Assembly (NCBI GenBank): GCA_951799405.1
Contig: OX637359.1
Span: 6,196,201-6,260,200 of the forward strand
Reading direction: 5' to 3'
DNA from: Agapetus fuscipes
Taxonomy: Eukaryota > Arthropoda > Insecta > Trichoptera > Glossosomatidae
DNA: 64,000 nt
Positions 23,301-30,795 of this stretch are shown piece by piece. The notes under the pieces are model-generated. The model ran no database searches and had not been told where the DNA came from. It saw only the letters and a list, made by a program, of their open reading frames with translations. The position numbers and the translations under genes were made by a program. Within the stretch, counting starts at the first letter, position 1; each line of letters opens with the position of its first letter.

Positions 23301-26300
23301 GCCGCGCCTCCACCACAGGAAGCGCCGTTAATTTTTCATGGAGGCTGCCGGCGCACAAGCCTCCTTCCGCCCGTTTCCCTTCTTTGGGCAATTCTTTAAC
23401 ACGTGGCCAGACTCCTGACAGGCCCAGCAGGTGACGGTAGTGTCCGTCCCACGCTTCAAACAGTCTTTTATCATGTGCGGACCTCCGCACCTGTAGCACT
23501 TCAAGGGCTTTTTTCTTTCTACAGCCACCGATGAAAAAAATGGGCTGCGATACTCGCAGATGAGTAATCGCGCTTTAGCGACAATAGTTGGCAGCGGTGG
23601 CAATCCATCCCCGGATTCCAATTGAAGGCGGAGCTCCCTGGACACGGACTCGGGCATCCCAACGACCAACGAGAGCGCGAGGATGTTATCACTCAGTTTA
23701 ACTCCGGCTTGCGAAGCCAGCATCCGTAAATCCGACATGAAGACGTCGACTTCCTCTCCTGGCTGCCAGCGCCTTTGCAAGAAACGACTCCAAGCTGAGA
23801 AGCGTCCGACACCAAACACACAGCTGAGTGCTTCAGCCGCCTTCTCCCCGTCATCCTGTGTCTCTTCTGGCAAGTCAGCAAACCGATCAAACGCCGCACC
23901 TCTCAAGAAAGATGCCAAGCAACGAGAAAGATTTGTCTCCCCGTACAACTTCATCATCAATCGCAAACGTCTAAGCCACGGGTCAAACTCCCCGCCGACA
24001 AATGGCTCCATCACGTCCGCGAGTCTTGTAGCCGAAATAGCTTGTGGTTTAAAGTCTTTTTCCATTTCTTTCTTTTCCATTATCGATATGTCACTTCACA
24101 ACAAGAAGGTCGATGTTCAACTGTTCGGTCTCTTGTTTATTGACAGTGGAACATCAATTATTCAAATCTGAATAATATTCCAAATAGTCAGTCTTGCCAA
24201 CACTACATATTCCTCAACAATTAAATTTGAATAGCTTGTTTGGTTAAGTTTTTGCATTTATTCTCCACAGGTGAATGATTTACTCGCTTCACAGTCTATT
24301 TATAATCAGAATTCTTCAGAATCGTTAAATCCATAGTTCCTTTACTAAAAGGTTGGTTTGAGGCTGACCGTCAAAATTTGGTTTATTTTTCCAATGAAAC
24401 CTCTATTTCAAAGAAAGATGGAAATAGTTTGTTTACCTAAATTTTGGGTTTTCTTTTGTGAGTAAGAATGCAGCATCTGTAAGTGCGGACTTACGCATGT
24501 TGGCTTGTGGGCGTGGATCAAGTATGAATATGAAATGTAAAGATATTGTTAAATTTGTGAAGATAAGTGCAATTAACCTACCTGTTTTTGCCTGGCCACA
24601 AATAGGTATTAAGATTATCAATTTATAATAATTATTTTAATGAGTTATCAATTAATAATTACTCCATGACATCTGTTGAATCAGAGTCACAGTTACTGAC
24701 AGGGGCCTGGTGGAACTCGAACCATCATTGTTGTTATTTTAATCACGCTAGTCAAAGTTGCTGACTTCATCCGCTTGGTCATAGCAATTAAGCTTGTACA
24801 TCTGAATAATTTTGACTGGTCTATAGTCTAGTGATTAACGCTACGGACTTGTTATTGGAAGGTCATGGATTCAATATCCAGAGCACAAAAAAAAAAAGCA
24901 ATTATGCTCTTCATAGGGTTGAAGAAATTCATGTGCTTTACTAAAACACTGGTCACCAACGGTCCATCTAGCCTTCCAGTAACTGGGTCTTACTTGTGTA
25001 ATTTGCTAGAGGGCTCTTGAGGTCTGATTCACTTACACAAAAACAGTGGTTAACAAATAAATTGTCCTAATATTTTTTATTTATAACCATTATTTTCTCA
25101 ATCTTCCCTTTGATATAATGTCTATATTTTGGTGTTTTAGAATCCAAACGAAGATACGGAATGGAACGACGTTCTCCGGGCGAAGGGGATCATTCCTCAG
25201 AAGGAAGCCGAGATAACGGAGGAGAGCATAGTGTCCATGCTGGAGGACACCATACAACAGAAACAAGACAACAGTAAGAAAAAACATCAAGTTCATTTAT
25301 CCAACACATCACTGTAGATTAATAATAATAATAAAGTACAGTTTCTTTATTGATTTTAAATTATCTGGATTTGCAGCAGTAACTTTGTAAAAGTTAATTT
25401 TTATAAATTTATGATGAGAACTAAATAAGGTATGCACCGTAGAAATGGCTCATATTTGAGAAGTATGACAGGAAAAACACTGAAAGATAGAGTGAGAAAC
25501 GAATACTGGAAACTATTTGACTGCGACATGATGCTGCTGATTGAACTTCTTGAATTCTTTTGTGCTGGTTTGAGTGATCAAGTTCTACAGATATTTTGAC
25601 TCTTGAAAACCGGCAAACTTATAGCACCTGTTTGTGGATCTTCAGCCACTGAAGAGACTGCCGGTGCGTCAGATAAAGCATCCAAACTATCCCTTAAGAT
25701 GAGATGGTTCTGGAATTTTTCCTGTCCATGGAAAACTAGGTATTCATTTATTGATTCCTTTAGAGTTGCAGGGTGTTTGTCCATTTGAGATTTGGTTTTT
25801 ATGTTGTAGGTTCACGTGCCGTATGTGCAAGCGCGAACTTGTACGTGTCTGCTTGTGAGAATGCATATTGAATCTTCAATGTAACATATCTTTGCAACTT
25901 AGATTAGATTAGATTAGATTGACTAATAGGTTGGTATGAGACTGACCACCCATACTGTAAAAAATCGTTCACTTTGCTAATGTCACCCCCGTTTCAGGGA
26001 AGGTCGACAAGAAATGCAGGGCTTATGTTCATTTGAGAATTGGGTTTTTACGTTGTAAGTCCACATGCCACATGTGTGAACGTGAACTTATATGTGTGTG
26101 CTTGTGGGGATACATTTAATATGAATCTTAAATATAATATATATTGGGATCTCAGAATATAGATTAAAGATACAGATAATCTGAACCATCAACTCTTAAA
26201 TTTTAAAGCTGTAGAAAACTTGATGTAGCATTTTCTGTCTCTTTTTCTCCAATGATGCTTCAGTTTAATTCTCTCCCTGGCTTTCCCAAATGCTGCACCT

Positions 26301-28740
26301 CAAGCTCCTGTCTCCTGCAGTCCAACTTGCCTCCTGGAGAAGCTGTGTGGCATCTCTCTTCACCTCAACCTTCCACCGCAGCCATGATCTCCATGTTTCA
26401 TTCAATAGCATTTTATTATTCAAGTCTTAAAAACTGTAACTCTATTTAATTTAATTTCCAGAAACCAAACAATTGGAGAGCCTCGACTTGGATGGTCTCG
26501 ATGAGTTAGAGGACTCGGAAGATGAAGCTGTTTTACTAGAGTACAGGAGGAAGAGGATAGCCGAGATGAAGATGCTGGCCGGGAAGCCCCGCTTTGCCAG
26601 CGTTCAGGAGATCTCGGGACAAGACTATGTGCAGGAGGTCAACAATGCGGGGAAGGAGATCTGGGTGGTCATACATCTCTACAAGCAAGGGTAACTGTGC
26701 TATTTCGTCCCCTTAGTGCTTGTTTGTCTTATGTCCATCAGACGTAATTCCACGCGACAGTAGTAATAAAATCTGTTTTGTATTTTATCTCTGGCAACAC
26801 CACACTTTTTCTCAATGGCATGAAGTCAACTACATAGAATGATGATATTCGTAAAATTATAAAAAAAAAAAAAATACAAACCGTTAGTAGAGAATCTTAG
26901 CACTATCAACGTTTCGTTGACGACTTAGCCAGCATCTTCAGGAGACACCCTCTCTGTAAGACAACTGAACTGATTGGATTTTCATCCTATCAGTTCATCC
27001 TCAGTTGTCATACTGAGAGGGTTTCTCCTGAAGATATTGGCTATGTCGCCAAAGAAGCGGAATTGTAGCTTAACTATTCATTGTAAGTATTTGTGAACTC
27101 CAATTGCAGGGTTTATGGCTTATGGCTTAGCACGTAAACTTTTCAGACTGACTACATGTGGTCTAGTGGAGTTTCGCCTGCAACTGAATGTATAAACCAC
27201 GGCTACCCAGCCTGGAAAACCATTAAACATTTATATTCCACTGCCTGATTTCACAAGACTCTTAAAAATATCTAGCTTTATGTAATGTTTGACGTTATCT
27301 ATAATAATCTTTAATGTAAGCTGCAAAGATATATTAACATTAAAAATTGCCCACAAACAGACACATGTAAGTTCACGCTTACAAATACTGCGTGTGTATT
27401 TACAAGTTAAAATACAAACCTCAAATGAAAATAAACCCTGCAACTTTTGCCTACTTCCCCTGAAACAGGGGTGAATTGGCAAATTGAATAATTTTTTATG
27501 GGTGTTCAGCATCATACCAACACACAAGTCAAGGAATACAAATAATAAATAACATTTAGGTATATAAAAACAACAAAACCTTTAAAAGAAATCTGTACAA
27601 AAAAAGTCAATAAGTATATTAATAACATAATATTATGAATGAATAAGCCGCCAACATTACAGACTAGACACCATTTTTTTCTGTCCTTACATACTTGTTT
27701 CATTTCATCCAACTCTATGTTTCATCCAGAGTAATAACCAATTATAATTTCCAGTATACCATTATGCGCCATCCTCAACCAGCACCTCTCGCAGTTGTCT
27801 CAGAAATTCCCCTACACCAAGTTCCTCAAGGCCATCGCGCAGACCTGCATCCCCAACTTCCCCGAGAGGAATCTGCCCAGCATGTTTGTGTACTACGAGG
27901 GAGAACTGAAGAAACAGCTGGTGGGACCCGTGGAATTCAGGGGCACCAACATCACATGCGACGGTAAAAATATTTCATCGCCCATCATTACCTACTGTGT
28001 GATCCATATATTTTAATATCTCTGGTCAGCAAGAAACACATAAGTTTAACCATCCATTAACCAAAATATCTAATATATAAAATCAAACGTTTGTCCTGTA
28101 TGGACTCCTAAACTACTGAACAGATAGCGATGAAACTTACATGAATAATTCTTTACATGCCAACTAAAAAAAAAAAATGGAGCAATAAAGGAAATGAGAG
28201 CAGGAATATGCTAAAGCTATACAGGGATTTTTTTGGCTAAAAGAAGTTTGTAAGGACACACTACAGTAGAGACACATGTGCGGAGATACTGGCCATCCCT
28301 AACAGAATGGCGGCATGATAACAATAACTAGATGAGCCACCACAAAGGGTGGCAAGGGTACAGCTACTTTTTTTTATAAAATGTCATTGTTTAAATATTG
28401 GGACGTCCACTCTATGACACAGTTTTATGTCTACTAAGTACATTTGTTTTGTTTTCAAGTTTCATGTACTAGGACGGAAAGCATTTATAATCTATAATTT
28501 TGAAAATAAAACTTCAGATAAAGAGAGTTTGTTTTCTTTATAGTTATTTGTGAAATTAGTAATGAATTTTCAGTGTTAATGCGCAAACCATAAAAATGTA
28601 AATGTCATTGTATTATATTTTCAGAATTGGAGTTTCTTTTGGGGCAAACGGGCGCCATTGAAACGTCAATCAAGAAAGACCCTAAGCAAGGAATCAAGGA
28701 CAAAATGTTTGCCGATCTAGAAGACTCCAGAGACTGGTGA
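20325..28740 (+). CDS. PDCL3: Phosducin-like 3 / viral IAP-associated factor (five coding exons)
   Basis: Complete gene: exons 20325-20330, 25141-25273, 26462-26690, 27755-27963 and 28625-28740, joined in phase to 693 nt (230 residues plus stop), close to the ~240 of fly viaf and human PDCL3. The family is cytosolic, has a thioredoxin-like fold, and modulates the CCT chaperonin in actin/tubulin folding; it was also named for binding inhibitor-of-apoptosis proteins. Visible landmarks are the N-terminal [19 protein letters not shown], an acidic helix with the [11 protein letters not shown] motif, [25 protein letters not shown], then [13 protein letters not shown] and [11 protein letters not shown] of the thioredoxin-like half. 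All four introns have GT donors and AG acceptors. The gene converges on INTS1. Confidence 0.93.
20388..20552 (-). repeat. 3' LTR (165 bp)
   Basis: No difference from 24043-24207 by eye. TG...CA ends on the minus strand. Contains CAATAAAC, a plausible polyadenylation signal, and on the minus strand the same ATG that opens gag in the 5' LTR. Confidence 0.95.
20575..23499 (-). CDS. Retrotransposon pol (protease-RT-RNase H-integrase)
   Basis: 974-codon open frame in the -1 frame relative to gag. Protease DTG at residues 77-79; RT with D310 ([11 protein letters not shown]) and YIDD at 374-377; RNase H with D521, E557, D581 and D640; integrase with a zinc-binding HH...CVRACERC region (about 668-701) and catalytic D728, D782 and E818 (35 residues between the last two, the D,D35E spacing). 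The C-terminus carries a GPY/F-like module around [14 protein letters not shown] and PRHVLDLR. No internal stop. The true pol product starts at the frameshift site, not at the first Met. Motif order fits Ty3/gypsy rather than copia; the lineage is not resolved. Confidence 0.92.
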   Translation of the reverse strand: MLQVRRSAHDKRLFEAWDGHYRHLLGLSGVWPRVKELPKEGKRAEGGLCAGSLHEKLTALPVVEARLQGRRVRALVDTGCSRSIVRADLWAGEKSARPCESVVAVDGSRISCAGRAVVELEALGMTVSLDCLLLEKVFSGADIVLGMDFISVAGGVCVSSGKIFLAKNECGATVEGTKNHHIEDRDFDAVFDRTHGRWKVAWRWKVGPPELTNRVAAYKNNFDKPSKEAYEDEVQRWIEEGWLKPTSNQAQAGLLPLMAIVQANKHKVRPVLDYRELNKHVESRPGVDAAACDQSLREWRRMAEPLVLVDLKSAYLQIEVDETLWPYQTVKFRNQTYHLTRLGFGLNCAPRIMSRILDYVLSLDEAVARGTASYIDDILVSECVVSAQRVTEHLRRYGLEAKVPQALDGGRALGLAIARRSDGQLEYRRGNELPSLGDKALSKRELFSICGQLVGHYPVCSWLRVACSYAKRVGEGEGWEDPVGAKANAFIRNIVARVQLEDPVRGIWNVPLTTCGRVWTDASSLALGAVVEIEGVVVEDAAWLRKGADLAHINIAELDAAIKGVNLALKWGLTKLELMIDSKTAERWLRSVLVGDCRAKVSGTSEMLVKRRLGLFSDLTRECALEITVTFVPSEKNKADVLTRVCQRWLAKESLACVANVESLHAMHHFGVDRSLQLAKMVDSSVTRAAVEDCVRACERCASIDPAPTTHEEGVLSVEKTWSRLSVDVTHYGKSRFLTIVDCGPGRFAVWREIKTESGCEISGNLDEVFRERGPPDELLMDNGTAFRSQQVTALCERWGVAQRFRAAYRPSGNRIVERNHRTVKRVAARSGISPLMAAFWYNLASEGTRGRDAPSSSVYSYKWRHPASLPVVKETEESCRYRVGDRVLVKPPGARCTTTWDRGHVDAIVSDNTVQVDGMPRHVLDLRMAPGDELIVDQPSSENLQLLSELPSLELDPRPQRARVKPRWLHDYV
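23328..24080 (-). CDS. Retrotransposon gag with two zinc knuckles
   Basis: 250 codons. The N-terminal part resembles retrotransposon capsids ([40 protein letters not shown]). It is followed by two Cys/His knuckles: [13 protein letters not shown] (CX2CX3HX4C, one residue short) and [14 protein letters not shown] (canonical CX2CX4HX4C). The ATG at 24080 lies within the 5' LTR, so the first dozen codons come from LTR sequence. Its 3' end overlaps the pol frame by 172 nt and contains the slippery heptamer at 23373-23379. Confidence 0.88.
   Translation of the reverse strand: MEKKEMEKDFKPQAISATRLADVMEPFVGGEFDPWLRRLRLMMKLYGETNLSRCLASFLRGAAFDRFADLPEETQDDGEKAAEALSCVFGVGRFSAWSRFLQRRWQPGEEVDVFMSDLRMLASQAGVKLSDNILALSLVVGMPESVSRELRLQLESGDGLPPLPTIVAKARLLICEYRSPFFSSVAVERKKPLKCYRCGGPHMIKDCLKRGTDTTVTCWACQESGHVLKNCPKKGNGRKEACAPAASMKN
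23373..23379 (-). promoter_or_regulatory. -1 ribosomal frameshift site GGGAAAC
   Basis: On the coding strand the gag frame reads ..G GGA AAC, an X XXY YYZ heptamer in register, and pol continues in the -1 frame just downstream. GGGAAAC is an established -1 slippery sequence in some retroviruses. I did not model a downstream stimulatory structure. Confidence 0.75.
24043..24207 (-). repeat. 5' LTR (165 bp)
   Basis: Apparently identical to the 3' LTR and flanked by TATTC. The sequence after its CCACA end is AGCTATTTCGGC, which does not start with TGG, so a standard tRNA primer-binding site is not evident. Confidence 0.95.
24341..24550 (+). mobile_element. RTE-like LINE 3'-UTR copy, degenerate
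   Basis: Strongly diverged copy (GGTTGGTTTGAGGCTGACCG; ACTTACGCATGTTGGCTTGT). Its age contrasts with the fresh LTR element beside it. Confidence 0.5.
24575..24785 (-). mobile_element. SINE family A
   Basis: Minus-strand copy with TATGACCAAGCGGATGAAG head, GGTTCGAGTTCC B-box-like sequence and ACCTATTTGTGGCCAGGC tail. Confidence 0.55.
24818..25085 (+). mobile_element. SINE family B
   Basis: tRNA-like head (TAGTCTAGTGATTAACGCTA, GGATTCAATATCC) followed by the family body with CTAGCCTTCCAGTAACTGGG and the terminal CAAATAAATTGTCCTAATAT. It ends just before the acceptor of PDCL3 exon 2. Confidence 0.65.
25141..25273 (+). CDS. PDCL3: PDCL3 exon 2
   Basis: Acceptor TTTTAG, donor GTAAGA. Encodes the conserved N-terminal [20 protein letters not shown] segment and ends in phase 1. 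Confidence 0.92.
25441..25560 (+). mobile_element. RTE LINE ORF fragment
   Basis: Decayed plus-strand copy of the RTE region [18 protein letters not shown]; here TTGAGAAGTATGACAGG then AGAGTGAGAAACGAATACTG. Inside PDCL3 intron 2. Confidence 0.55.
25762..25920 (+). mobile_element. RTE-like LINE 3'-UTR copy, partial
   Basis: Lacks the first third of the UTR; ends in four TTAGA repeats and is followed directly by another copy. Confidence 0.65.
25919..26170 (+). mobile_element. RTE-like LINE 3'-UTR copy
   Basis: Head-to-tail with the preceding copy, starting right after its TTAGATT tail. The tail may have been the target of this insertion. Confidence 0.65.
26462..26690 (+). CDS. PDCL3: PDCL3 exon 3
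   Basis: Acceptor TTCCAG, donor GTAACT. Encodes the acidic [18 protein letters not shown] helix and [11 protein letters not shown] through [10 protein letters not shown]. Phase 1 in, phase 2 out. Confidence 0.95.
26925..27050. mobile_element. Fold-back element in PDCL3 intron 3
   Basis: Two arms of about 55 bp pair around a short loop: GACTTAGCCAGCATCTTCAG / GACAACTGA at the left and TCAGTTGTC / CTGAAGATATTGGCTATGTC at the right. Confidence 0.55.
27285..27715 (-). mobile_element. RTE-like LINE 3' end (ORF end plus UTR)
   Basis: The most informative copy. The minus strand reads [19 protein letters not shown], the end of an RTE ORF, then a spacer, the TTCCTTGACTTGTGTGTTGG junction and the whole 3' UTR to GCTTACATTAAAGATTATAG. 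It identifies the dispersed 250-bp repeat as a LINE 3' UTR. Confidence 0.75.
27755..27963 (+). CDS. PDCL3: PDCL3 exon 4
   Basis: Acceptor TTCCAG, donor GTAAAA. Encodes [20 protein letters not shown], then [20 protein letters not shown] and [11 protein letters not shown], the core of the thioredoxin-like domain. Confidence 0.95.
28066..28380. mobile_element. Possible decayed element in PDCL3 intron 4
   Basis: TCTAATATATAAAATC followed by TGGACTCCTAAACTACTGAA recalls the left end of Helitron-like elements common in insects. No right end was found. Confidence 0.25.
28625..28740 (+). CDS. PDCL3: PDCL3 exon 5 and stop
   Basis: Acceptor TTTCAG. Encodes the C-terminal helix [20 protein letters not shown] and ends at TGA 28738-28740. 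The tail is shorter than in vertebrate PDCL3. Confidence 0.93.
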
Positions 28741-30583
28741 TGACATCTTAAACCAAGACGTGTATTATAATATGAGAACAGTGTGTTGATGATCAAGGTT
28801 TTAATTTAATGAAATCATGTTTTCGTCCCCTATATCAACTGTGATCAATTAAGGTGCTTTCTGTCGGTAATCTAATATACAGTAATACCCCGACTTACGC
28901 TAACCCGTTTTACGTGAATTTTAAGATGTGCGATTTTTCTTTTTGATCATTTCGCCCATCTGCGTGTTCGGTTTCTCTCTTCACCTCAGTCTTCCTATTT
29001 CTTATCATGTTGAGCTCATCGCACATTATTTGACAATAATTAGTAAAGAGACAATGAGGTCTGCACATCGCACGATTAATAATAAAGAGAAATAACTCGA
29101 AAATTGGGGAAATCGAGATTTTGTAATAAAACGCAAGAACAATGCGAGAAGAATAGGTAGAATGCGACAGCCGTTCAATTTGGACGAAAATGACCGAGAT
29201 AAAACATTGACCGCCTTTTTCATCCCATACAAGTTGTACTGGTTGTCTGAACTTCAAATGTGATTTCCCAACATTCATGTTTTTTGAGTTATTGCTCTTT
29301 ATTATTAAACGTGCGACATGCATTGACATTGACAAAATTGTATCATCACCCAGCCGGGTTGGCCGGGTTGCTAGGGAAAAGGCAAACAAATATTTTGTCA
29401 TTGTTTGATAAGGACGGCAATCCCTACAAGAATCCCATTTGCTTGCCGAGAAAAGAGTTCCAAGTTAAAAATGTTTAGAGTCCATTATTGAATGAATAAC
29501 TAGTATATATATATTTTTTTTAATTGGATATCAATTCTAACATTAGACAAGCACTGATTGATACAGTTGATGTGGGTTTTTGTTTGTGAACTGCAATAAT
29601 GTATTATGTATAATTTTAAGATTGCGTATTGCGTGGGTGCTTTAATCAGTTTGTGTCTTTTTTTTTTGTACAATACTTTTATACAAAATTATTTATTTAT
29701 TACAAAGTATTTTGTACTGGAAATTTTAGTTTTTCATTCATATTCTTCCCTTTTATCCGTGTAAAAACTAATCATGAAATGAATGAAACTCACTTTCTGT
29801 TTAATTTTTTATTGTGTATTTATTTACAAAATTTCAAACTGATTGTATTGTTTTGAATAAAATCTTTTTACATGGTCTGATTTTTTGAGGATAATTTGAG
29901 TTTGTACACTGAACAAAAATAATCCTTCTTTCATTAATTCATTGTATTTGATCTGCTTAAAACTGATTAAATACAGTGCAAACAACCAGTCCTAAGCAAT
30001 TCATTCACACCTCCTTATAATTAGACACAAATAAAATAAAACTTATATACAAAATGCAGCCTAGACTTCTGATGTGCATGGATGTCATGAGCAGACTTGC
30101 ACTCAGGGTGGTAAGCATCTGTGTATGCCATCTCAGTTTGAAGGTGCCTCTGCTATCTGCCATTTTGAAAATAGAGTGTTGTCTGTTAATGGAGGCTTTT
30201 ATACGGTAAGAATATTCCATAGCATAGGTAAGTACAAGTGTTGAATACAGGGGCAAGAAGGTTTTTCATAAATACACCACAGTTTCACAAAGATAGATGT
30301 CGCTACTCTTTCGCAACGTGCCTTCTTTGTCATTCTTATCACCTGACTGAATTCCTAACACTTTCATCAACATTACATCATCTTCACGCCAAAGAAGCTA
30401 ATCGCAGACATGAGCAAAACGTCCCGGAAGCTCCAGCTCCAACAGCCAACACGGCAACAGAACCTAGAAAGCAACTCTCCAGTATCAACAGCCGGCTATG
30501 TAAAACTAAAACTCCTGTTCAATACCATGAATGCCTTTATATTCTCACTTGATTGGACTGTCAATAAGCACGCAGCCTTTACT
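28741..30583. other. PDCL3 / INTS1 convergent spacer and 3' UTRs
   Basis: Spacer between two convergent genes. AATAAA at 29856-29861 is a candidate polyadenylation signal for PDCL3, implying a UTR of about 1.1 kb, but earlier AATAAA-like hexamers near 29085 and 29123 are alternatives. A dispersed AGCAACCCGG-type motif lies near 29350. No gene supported. Confidence 0.4.
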
Positions 30584-30795
30584 CTAGCACCCTCTGTGCG
30601 CGTTGAGTGTGGTGACACATTTAGCGATGTAGCTCTCCGTGTTGATCTTGGACCTCATCCCGAGCTCAAACACCTTCCCCAGGATCTGCACGGCGTGCTC
30701 CTGCATGCAGACCACCAGCTCTGGAAGCTTCTCCAGCGCGGACAGAGCCAGCTCAGGGTTGGAGGCGTCCAGGCAACGCATCAGCGCTGCTAAAC
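30584..30795 (-). CDS. INTS1: INTS1 terminal exon
   Basis: Acceptor TTTCCAG, stop TAG at 30584-30586. Encodes [20 protein letters not shown], then [20 protein letters not shown] and a short tail, matching the family C-terminus. It needs one nucleotide from the previous exon, which the exon ending at 37040 supplies. Confidence 0.88.

Larger units (their letters stand above)
20388..24207 (-). mobile_element. Complete LTR retrotransposon, Ty3/gypsy-like
   Basis: A 3820-bp element with two apparently identical 165-bp LTRs (20388-20552, 24043-24207) beginning TGTAGTGTTGG and ending CCACA on the minus strand. The 5-bp direct repeat TATTC flanks it (20383-20387, 24208-24212). It encodes gag, then protease-RT-RNase H-integrase in Ty3/gypsy order, and has no env. 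It lies antisense in PDCL3 intron 1. It is very compact: gag starts inside the 5' LTR and pol ends 22 bp before the 3' LTR. GGGGGCG next to the 3' LTR could be a minimal polypurine tract. Identical LTRs imply a recent insertion. Confidence 0.95.
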
